NCBI GenBank assembly: GCA_026418315.1
Contig: JAOABO010000052.1
Coordinates: 1-11,676 of the forward strand
Direction: 5' to 3'
Length of the DNA: 11,676 nt
Source of the DNA: Bacteroidia bacterium
GTDB taxonomy: Bacteria; Bacteroidota; Bacteroidia; B-17B0; Aurantibacillaceae
The notes under the pieces were generated by a model, which searched no databases, had not been told where the DNA came from, and worked only from the letters and a program-made list of their open reading frames with translations. Positions 5,756 through 11,676 of this stretch are shown here, in pieces; positions within the stretch are counted from its first letter, which is position 1, and each line of letters starts with the position of its first letter. The position numbers were made by a program, and so were the translations under genes.

Positions 5756-7055
5756 TGAAACACAGCCATTAACAGAAAGTAAAAAAAGAATGTTTTCTCT
5801 TTTTAGAAAAAACAAATATTCCGAAAAAAAAATTTTACTCTTTGGTGAGTCGGAGTGGAAAAAATTTAAAAGGAATCCCTTGTCTTTGATTGGCCTTTTG
5901 ATTATTATTCTGGCTATCTGTATTTCAATTTTAGGATATTTAATTACACCCGATTCTACCCCCTTTGCCAATGACCAAAAACCCGAACTACATACCAAGC
6001 CGCCAGGGTTTAAAATCAAAATGCTGAAAGTAAAAAAGAATGACTACAAAGATGAAAATAATTTTTTCAAAACTTTATTATTTGGTAAAACCCTGGATTA
6101 CACTTCCTATCCAGTTTATTATTATTTTTTCCATGACCAGTATGTAACTATAGAGGGATATACGGGTAGCAACCCCAACAGAGGAATCAAGGTTTCATTT
6201 AATCTTGCAGATGTTTTGTATTCTATTGATACCAAATTACCTGTTCACTTTGATAAAGAAAATGGTCTTATTACATTCTATACCACTGATGGCATCAAGG
6301 TTCAGGAAAGTGTATTTTCACTGCGTCAAAAAGTACAAAAAGAAAGTATTTTTATCAGAACTTATTGGTTAGGAACAGATGTAGCGGGCAGAGATATGTT
6401 AAGCCGCTTATTAATTGGCACAAGAATATCATTAAGTGTAGGTTTTGTTTCAGTCATTATATCCGTCATTATTGGCGTATTATTGGGCTCATTGGCTGGT
6501 TATTTCAGAGGTAAAACAGACGATATTATTATGTGGATTATTAATGTGGTATGGTCAATACCCACTCTTCTGTTAGTAATTGCTATCACATTAGTTTTAG
6601 GAAAAGGCGTTATACAAGTATTTATAGCTGTAGGATTAACTATGTGGGTAGATGTAGCAAGAGTAGTAAGGGGTCAGATATTATCTTTACGTGAAAAAGA
6701 ATTTATCGAAGCAGCAAGAGCATTAGGATTCACAAACGGTAGAATTATTTTAAAACATATTTTACCCAACATCATAGGGCCTGTTATTGTCATAGCAGCA
6801 TCTAATTTTGCTACTGCCATTCTTACTGAAGCCGGTTTAAGTTTTCTGGGCATTGGTGCACAACCACCTACTCCATCATGGGGAGAAATGATTAACGCCC
6901 ACAGAGGATACATATTGGTAGATAAAGCATACCTGGCATTTATTCCGGGTGTTGCAATTATGATATTGGTATTTGCCTTTATGTTGGTAGGAAACGGATT
7001 AAGAGACGCATTGGATTCCAGAATAAATGAAGAATCACCACCTATTATGCAATAA
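5733..7055 (+). CDS. OppC/DppC-type ABC transporter permease with large extracytoplasmic insert
   Basis: An inner-membrane permease subunit of the peptide/nickel (Opp/Dpp) ABC family, 440 residues. A cytoplasmic N-terminus is followed by the typical EWKKFKRNPLSLIG entry (41-54) and membrane helix 1 (51-70). The permease core starts at YWLGTDVAGRDMLSRLLIGT (211-230), and the EAA loop that docks the ATPase is EFIEAARALGFTNGRIIL (323-340), followed by HILPN (342-346). The end GLSFLGIGAQPPTPSWG (368-384) is also standard. Between helix 1 and the core lie about 140 residues, far more than in E. coli OppC; similar long inserts occur in Bacteroidota homologues, to my knowledge. The OppB partner, ATPases and binding protein are not in the window. 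The start overlaps the glycosyltransferase by 23 bases; Met20 (5790) is an alternative start without overlap. Confidence 0.92.
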   Translation: MTEELVSNETQPLTESKKRMFSLFRKNKYSEKKILLFGESEWKKFKRNPLSLIGLLIIILAICISILGYLITPDSTPFANDQKPELHTKPPGFKIKMLKVKKNDYKDENNFFKTLLFGKTLDYTSYPVYYYFFHDQYVTIEGYTGSNPNRGIKVSFNLADVLYSIDTKLPVHFDKENGLITFYTTDGIKVQESVFSLRQKVQKESIFIRTYWLGTDVAGRDMLSRLLIGTRISLSVGFVSVIISVIIGVLLGSLAGYFRGKTDDIIMWIINVVWSIPTLLLVIAITLVLGKGVIQVFIAVGLTMWVDVARVVRGQILSLREKEFIEAARALGFTNGRIILKHILPNIIGPVIVIAASNFATAILTEAGLSFLGIGAQPPTPSWGEMINAHRGYILVDKAYLAFIPGVAIMILVFAFMLVGNGLRDALDSRINEESPPIMQ

Positions 7056-7063
7056 TTTATAGA

Positions 7064-7744
7064 ATGAAACCTGAATTTACCATTACTGAAGAAAATTACA
7101 TCAAGGCCATCTACGTTCTGTCCTATGAAGTCAAAGCCAATAATAAAGTAGGCACAAAAGATATTGCTACCATTTTAAAAGTACAACCCGCCACCGTTAC
7201 TGATATGCTGAAAAAACTGAAGAGAAAAAAAATTATTAACTATAAAAAATATGGGCAAATACAATTAAGTAACACAGGCCTGTATTATGCCAAACAATTA
7301 CTGCGCAGGCACCGTTTGTGGGAAACATTTCTTTATGAAAAATTACATTTTAATTGGGATGAAATTCATGAAATTGCAGAACAATTAGAACATATTCATT
7401 CTGATACATTAATAGAAAAACTTGAAAAATTCTTACAATATCCTCAATACGACCCGCACGGCGAACCTATACCAGACGCAATGGGAAAAATACCTGAAGT
7501 ATCCAGTATATCATTGTCCAACATTAATAACACTAAAAAATGGTACACCATGATTGCTGTAAAAGATACTTCTCAGGACTTTCTAAAATATCTGCAACAA
7601 CTTTCTCTTCAAATAGGCACCAAAGTAAAACTTATAGAAAAAATACCTTATGATAACTCCATTAAAATAACACTTTCCAATAACAAACAGATAATTATAT
7701 CTGGAAAAATAGCAGATAATATTTTAGTAACCGAAACAAAATAA
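7064..7744 (+). CDS. DtxR/MntR-family metal-dependent transcriptional regulator
   Basis: 226 residues, the length of a three-domain DtxR-type repressor. The winged helix-turn-helix is at 8-70 (TEENYIKAIYVL, then VQPATVTDMLKKL with the recognition helix). The dimerisation and metal-binding domain follows, with RRHRLWETFL (81-90) and IHEIAEQLEHIHS (101-113), then DPHGEPIP (130-137) and a FeoA/SH3-like C-terminal domain (about 145-224). By alignment with DtxR and MntR the likely ligands are H83, E87, H102, E106, E109 and H110. Glu rather than Cys at the DtxR Cys102 position resembles manganese-type MntR. Bacteroidota homologues carry the same TEENYxKAIY start, so Asn11 and Lys14 at first-helix ligand positions are not a defect. 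It lies 8 bases after the permease gene; whether it controls this operon is unknown. Confidence 0.92.
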   Translation: MKPEFTITEENYIKAIYVLSYEVKANNKVGTKDIATILKVQPATVTDMLKKLKRKKIINYKKYGQIQLSNTGLYYAKQLLRRHRLWETFLYEKLHFNWDEIHEIAEQLEHIHSDTLIEKLEKFLQYPQYDPHGEPIPDAMGKIPEVSSISLSNINNTKKWYTMIAVKDTSQDFLKYLQQLSLQIGTKVKLIEKIPYDNSIKITLSNNKQIIISGKIADNILVTETK

Positions 7745-7751
7745 ACCACCT

Positions 7752-9176
7752 ATGACTAACGACGACGACGATTTTTTTGATTTTGAAGAAGATAAAGAGT
7801 TTGACGAACTCATTCATAAATTTGAACAATATGTTCATAAGGGAGAATATTGTTTTTTTGATTCACAGGAAATATTGGAAATCATAGATTATTATTCCAG
7901 TTGGATGGACAAAGACATGACCGCCAAAGCCATCGAAATAGGCCTTCAGAACTTTCCACAATCTCCTGAAATTCTTCTCAAAAAAGCTGAGTTTTTAGCC
8001 AAACAAAATTATACATTAGAAGCTCTTAAAATATTAAATGAAATTGAATCCCAGCTCAGCCATTATCCTGACTTTTTTTTAATCAAAGGCGACATTTATG
8101 CACAAATGGGTTTGTCAGAACAGGCCATTAATGAATACAAAAAAATATTAGAGACAGATTATCCTAACAAAGACCATATATTTAATATCATTGGCTCAGA
8201 ATACCTGATGCAAGATAAATTTTATGAAGCAATTGTTTACTTCAAAAAATCCGTAGAATGGAATGCTGACAATAATCCATCGCTATATAAAATTTATTTT
8301 TGCTATAGTGAAATTGATAAACTGAACGAATGTATAGAATATTTTCAAAAAGTTATTGACGAATCTCCTTTTAATTCAGATGCGTGGTTGTATCTTGCAT
8401 TTTCATATTATGATATAGAAGATTATGAAAACGCCCTTGAAAGCATCAACTTTGCTTTAGCCATCAATCCATCTGACTTATTAATTATTCTCAAAAAATC
8501 AGATATCCTAAAAGAACTGGACAGGTATGATGAAGCCATAGAAGTATTAAAAGAAGCATTAGAAAAAGATAATCAGAATTCATTTTTAATGAATATTCTT
8601 GCTGAAACATACAATGAAACAGGCCTTTACGATACTGCCATACAATATTTTCACAAAGCACTTCATTTAAATCCAAAAGATAGTCGCTCCTGGCTCGGAT
8701 TAGCTGAATCCTATACGCATATTTCTCATAACAATGAAGCTATTAACTGCCTTCACCAAGCAATAAAATACTCCAATGACGACCCTCTTACTTTACTTGA
8801 AGCCGGAAAACTATACATAACACTTGAATATTATGAAGAAGCAATAAACACCTTAAAACTGGTACTTGAAAAAGAATACGAACCCAATGAAGTTTATGTG
8901 TGGCTTTGTATAGCACTGGAAAAAGCAGGATATGTTACCGAAGCAGTAGATATTTTGGCTGACCAAATATATAACCAACATAACGATGATGCAGACCTCC
9001 TGTATTGCCTTGCAGGAATATTGTTGTTGTATCAATATCGTAAAGAAGGCCTTGCCACACTTGAAAAAGCACTTCAATCTGACCCTACAGGTATAGATAT
9101 TCTTTTTGAATTTAATTCATCATTTGAAGATGATCCCGAAATTCAGAACTTGATACAACAATATAATAATAATTAA
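7752..9176 (+). CDS. tetratricopeptide-repeat protein with acidic N-terminus
   Basis: 474 residues, no signal peptide or membrane helix, so cytoplasmic. The N-terminus is strikingly acidic (MTNDDDDFFDFEEDKEFDEL). From about residue 73 to 446 it is built of roughly ten or eleven 34-residue TPR helices; clear units include PDFFLIKGDIYAQMGLSEQA (106-125), SDAWLYLAFSYYDIEDYENA (209-228), SRSWLGLAESYTHISHNNEA (311-330) and PLTLLEAGKLYITLEYYEEA (345-364). TPR arrays bind partner proteins; nothing identifies the partner. It begins 7 bases after the DtxR gene and ends 3 bases before the phosphosulfolactate synthase gene. I recall similar acidic TPR proteins beside ComA-type genes in other Bacteroidota, but the functional link is not known. 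Confidence 0.85.
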   Translation: MTNDDDDFFDFEEDKEFDELIHKFEQYVHKGEYCFFDSQEILEIIDYYSSWMDKDMTAKAIEIGLQNFPQSPEILLKKAEFLAKQNYTLEALKILNEIESQLSHYPDFFLIKGDIYAQMGLSEQAINEYKKILETDYPNKDHIFNIIGSEYLMQDKFYEAIVYFKKSVEWNADNNPSLYKIYFCYSEIDKLNECIEYFQKVIDESPFNSDAWLYLAFSYYDIEDYENALESINFALAINPSDLLIILKKSDILKELDRYDEAIEVLKEALEKDNQNSFLMNILAETYNETGLYDTAIQYFHKALHLNPKDSRSWLGLAESYTHISHNNEAINCLHQAIKYSNDDPLTLLEAGKLYITLEYYEEAINTLKLVLEKEYEPNEVYVWLCIALEKAGYVTEAVDILADQIYNQHNDDADLLYCLAGILLLYQYRKEGLATLEKALQSDPTGIDILFEFNSSFEDDPEIQNLIQQYNNN

Positions 9177-9179
9177 TAT

Positions 9180-9977
9180 ATGATAAACTCCAACCTACAT
9201 ACACTACCAGAAAGAACAAAAAAACCAAGAAATACAGGCATTACCATGGTCATTGACAAAGGACTTGGCTTACATGCCGCAGAAGATATTGTGTCAAGCT
9301 CTGCTCACATTATTGACTATATCAAAATCGGATTTGGCACTTCCATTGTTACACAAAATTTAAAAGAAAAAATAAATATCTATCAAAAAGCAGGATTAGA
9401 AGTGTATTTGGGCGGCACTCTTTTAGAAGCATTTTTAGTCAGGAATCAATTAGAAGATTATCTGAAGTTTGTAGATGAATTAAAACTAACTTGTGTAGAA
9501 GTATCTGACGGAAGTATTACCATACCGCATGAACAAAAATGCGAACTCATTCACTATTTGTCCAAAAATTATAAAGTATTATCTGAAGTGGGCTCTAAAG
9601 AAGAAGGCATTATTATTCACCCTAATAGATGGATAAAAATGATGAAGGCCGAATTACAGGCAGGATCCTATAAAGTAATAGCCGAAGCACGAGAAAGTGG
9701 CACAGTGGGTATTTTTCATAAAAATGGATCTGCTCATGTGATGCTCATAGATAAAATCAAAGCTCATGTAGATATTCATAATATTATTTGGGAAACGCCC
9801 CAAAAAAGCCAACAAGTATATTTTATTAAACATTTTGGGGCTAATGTCAATTTAGGGAACATTCCTACCTCTGATGTGATTGCATTGGAATGCTTACGTT
9901 TAGGGCTTCGCGGCGATACCTTTTTTACTTTTATCCCTGACAAAAAATCTGAAGTTCATCTTAAAATTTTAAAATAG
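9180..9977 (+). CDS. comA: phosphosulfolactate synthase (ComA family)
   Basis: A 265-residue cytoplasmic TIM-barrel enzyme of the ComA family, which adds sulfite to phosphoenolpyruvate to give phosphosulfolactate. Family motifs are present: ERTKKPRNTGITMVIDKGLG (11-30), DYIKIGFGT (46-54), YLGGTLLEAFL (76-86), CVEVSDGSITIP (105-116), LSEVGSKEEG (134-143), AEARESGTVGIF (168-179), LGNIPTSDVIALECLRLGLRGDT (225-247, given as key residues G226, D232, E237, G242, G245). In archaea the product leads to coenzyme M and in Bacillus to sulfolactate. In Bacteroidota it might feed a sulfonate pool, perhaps cysteate for sulfonolipids, but no other sulfonate gene is here, so that is inference. It is the last gene of the operon, 3 bases after the TPR gene. 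Confidence 0.9.
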   Translation: MINSNLHTLPERTKKPRNTGITMVIDKGLGLHAAEDIVSSSAHIIDYIKIGFGTSIVTQNLKEKINIYQKAGLEVYLGGTLLEAFLVRNQLEDYLKFVDELKLTCVEVSDGSITIPHEQKCELIHYLSKNYKVLSEVGSKEEGIIIHPNRWIKMMKAELQAGSYKVIAEARESGTVGIFHKNGSAHVMLIDKIKAHVDIHNIIWETPQKSQQVYFIKHFGANVNLGNIPTSDVIALECLRLGLRGDTFFTFIPDKKSEVHLKILK

Positions 9978-10030
9978 CCCGTTCTACTCTTTTTATAATT
10001 TATATTTGCAAACCTCACAAACCATGAATT
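9978..10030 (+). promoter_or_regulatory. promoter element (TATATTTG) ahead of the GT-C gene
   Basis: TATATTTG at 10001-10008 matches the Bacteroidota -7 consensus TAnnTTTG and implies a start near 10015, about 16 bases before the ATG at 10031. A -33 TTG is not clear; TTC at 9982 lies closer than usual. No hairpin terminator for the preceding operon is visible, so read-through from the phosphosulfolactate synthase gene is possible. Confidence 0.45.
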
Positions 10031-11676
10031 ATGGCAAAAACCAATCCTAACAAATCTTCTAATACTAAACCGACCAATAAACCCACATCAACTGCTGCAA
10101 AAGCACAAGAATTGAAACTTCCACCACTCACCAACACATTTAAATATTTTCCATTTACTAATCAAACACAACCCATTATTGTTCTTATACTAATAGGATT
10201 TGTTTTATACATTACCTCATTATACAACGAACATGCATTAGACGACGGTATTATTATTCATCAAAACGAATATGTCATCAAGGGCATTGCAGGTATTAAA
10301 GACATTATGACAAAAGATGCCTATGATAGCTTTTACAGAAGAATGAATGCTACAGACCAATTGGCCGGTGGTCGTTACAGACCCTTATCGGTAGTCAGTT
10401 TTGCTATAGAACAGGAAATTATTGGTAAATATGACAATGGACAGTTCCCACCTAATTGCTGGGATTATAATAAGAACAATAAAAATGACCCCGAAGAAGA
10501 CATCAACAACGATGGAGTATTTAATGAAATTGATTGCCAAACCAAAGGTGCTCATTTCCGACACTTTAATAATATCTGGACTTTTATTTTAGGTGTTGTA
10601 TTATTATATTTAGTAATGCGTAATTACTGGTTCAGAGAATGGCAGGATTTGGCTTTCTTATCTGCTTTATTATTTATTCTGCACCCTATTCATACTGAAG
10701 TTATTGCTAATGTAAAAAGCCGCGATGAAATTTTTTCACTCATTTTTGTTTCATTGACATTCTTTTATGCACACAAATATATTTATAGTAGAAAATTAGC
10801 AGATGTTTTTTTAACTGCCCTTATGTTTTTTTTAGCACTCTTATCAAAAGAGTATGCCGTCGTATTATTGGGCTTAATTCCGATTGCATTCTATGTGTTG
10901 AATAAAGTGGATATCAATATTAAAAGTTTGATAAAACCCGCCTTTATCTTTTTTATTTTTTCGGCATTAATGATTGCTCTCAAATGGTATCAAAAATCCT
11001 TTTCTACTCTTCCATTTATTTATGCCGGTGTATCATTACTATTATTTAATAAAGATCTCAAGCTCAAAAACCTAAATACTCTAATGATATGGCTCTATGG
11101 TGCATTTTTATTTTATTTGGGTATGCGTTTGAATGCAGTAGTGCTGAAACCTGGCGTACCCGACACTGAAATTTTGAACAACCCATATTTATTAGCATCA
11201 GGTGAACAAAAGTTTTTTACTAAAGCTTATGTATTACTCATATACATAATGAAGTTGATCTGGCCACATCCTTTGTCTTCCGATTATTCTTATAATACCA
11301 TTGAGTATAGAAACTTTTTAAGTTGGGACGCATGGCTTTCTATTATTTTACATCTCACATTAGCATACCTTGGATTGAAATTAGTTCTTAAAAGGCACAT
11401 ACTCGGCTTTGCCATTGCAATTTACTTTGCATTTTTACTGATGGTAGGCAATATCATTATGGACATTGGTGCTACTATGGGCGAACGTTTGATTTTTCAT
11501 TCATCTATTGGATTTTCAATTGCCTGTGCATGGTTTGTTTTGAAAGGTTTAGACAAGTTGGAAAGTTGGCAATTAAAAACAAAGCAAATAACACTCATTC
11601 TATTCCTCATTCCTGTGTCTTTATTATATGGAGCAAAAACCTGGGAAAGAAACTGGGCGTGGAAAAACGATATTAC
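10031..11676 (+). CDS. TMTC-like GT-C family protein glycosyltransferase, N-terminal part (3' end missing)
   Basis: 548 codons are open to the window edge. A polar N-terminal tail (1-47) leads into a polytopic membrane protein. GT-C features fit the TMTC / DUF1736-like family, which glycosylates exported proteins from lipid-linked sugars: an acidic pair in the first external loop (D71-D72), RYRPLSVVSF (115-124), HPIHTEVIANVKSRDEIFSL (218-237), LSKEYAVVLLG (271-281), WPHPLSSDYSY (411-421), GERLIFHSSIGF (484-495) and a final WERNWAWKND (538-547). TMTC proteins usually carry TPR repeats after the membrane part, expected just beyond the edge. Residues 130-175 form an insert holding an acidic, EF-hand-like stretch framed by Cys143 and Cys169. 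The start follows a promoter element; an ATG at 10024 in another frame ends after eight codons and is not the start. Acceptor and sugar donor are unknown. Confidence 0.82.
   Translation, partial: MAKTNPNKSSNTKPTNKPTSTAAKAQELKLPPLTNTFKYFPFTNQTQPIIVLILIGFVLYITSLYNEHALDDGIIIHQNEYVIKGIAGIKDIMTKDAYDSFYRRMNATDQLAGGRYRPLSVVSFAIEQEIIGKYDNGQFPPNCWDYNKNNKNDPEEDINNDGVFNEIDCQTKGAHFRHFNNIWTFILGVVLLYLVMRNYWFREWQDLAFLSALLFILHPIHTEVIANVKSRDEIFSLIFVSLTFFYAHKYIYSRKLADVFLTALMFFLALLSKEYAVVLLGLIPIAFYVLNKVDINIKSLIKPAFIFFIFSALMIALKWYQKSFSTLPFIYAGVSLLLFNKDLKLKNLNTLMIWLYGAFLFYLGMRLNAVVLKPGVPDTEILNNPYLLASGEQKFFTKAYVLLIYIMKLIWPHPLSSDYSYNTIEYRNFLSWDAWLSIILHLTLAYLGLKLVLKRHILGFAIAIYFAFLLMVGNIIMDIGATMGERLIFHSSIGFSIACAWFVLKGLDKLESWQLKTKQITLILFLIPVSLLYGAKTWERNWAWKNDI
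10457..10537 (+). other. segment coding an EF-hand-like acidic loop between two cysteines
   Basis: Codes residues 143-169 of the GT-C protein: CWDYNKNN, then DPEED, INNDG and EIDC. The spacing of Asp/Asn (DxNxN, DPxED, NxDG) resembles calcium-binding loops of dockerin or thrombospondin type 3 repeats, and closely resembles a 'CWDxNxNGxxDPxEDxNxDGxxxxxDC' motif that I recall from secreted Bacteroidota proteins. It lies in the loop after the first membrane helix, expected to be periplasmic. Calcium binding and a disulfide are inferred. Confidence 0.55.

Noticed and set aside
10024..10050. Short ORF overlapping the start of the GT-C gene
   Set aside because: Nine codons including the stop, in a different frame, with no leader-peptide features; probably chance.

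Overview
The window is AT-rich DNA (roughly one third G+C by eye) that reads as a chromosome segment of a member of the Bacteroidota, possibly the Chitinophagales. Several things point there. Start codons lack Shine-Dalgarno sequences, and TAnnTTTG-type (-7) promoter elements sit just upstream of genes. The DtxR regulator, the TMTC-like glycosyltransferase and the CCA-adding enzyme look like Bacteroidota versions. A CCCCTCTTA/TAAGAGGGG hairpin resembles dispersed repeats of that phylum. No tRNA, rRNA, CRISPR array or insertion sequence was found. The assignment is a judgement from family resemblance, not a database result.

Left part, minus strand (3601 down to 1). A CCA-tRNA nucleotidyltransferase is followed, after a 129-base gap with a candidate promoter, by a compact operon that is the highlight of the window. 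Its order is: a secreted 129-residue cysteine-rich precursor with six EGKCG pentads; a hairpin; an ECF sigma factor; a 78-residue zinc-binding anti-sigma factor; and a DUF692 (multinuclear non-haem iron oxidase, MNIO) enzyme. The enzyme gene overlaps the anti-sigma gene by four bases and runs off the left edge. This is the architecture of the HvfA/bufferin ('oxazolin') class of ribosomally made, post-translationally modified, copper-binding peptides, here with a built-in sigma/anti-sigma switch. The usual DUF2063 partner would be expected just beyond base 1.

Middle part, plus strand (3675 to 9977). Six genes are packed with overlaps or gaps of at most 8 bases and probably form one operon. They are a UPF0104/LPG-synthase-type membrane protein, a membrane-anchored family 2 glycosyltransferase, an OppC-type ABC permease with a large extracytoplasmic insert, a DtxR/MntR-type metal-dependent regulator, an acidic TPR protein, and a phosphosulfolactate synthase (ComA). 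The first three act at the envelope. The shared role of the rest is not obvious, and they may be housekeeping genes grouped by lineage.

Right part, plus strand (10031 to the end). After a TATATTTG promoter element begins a large GT-C (TMTC-like) protein glycosyltransferase, cut by the right edge. It carries an unusual acidic, EF-hand-like segment between two cysteines in a loop predicted to face the periplasm.

The minus and plus transcription units diverge from the 73-base gap at 3602-3674.
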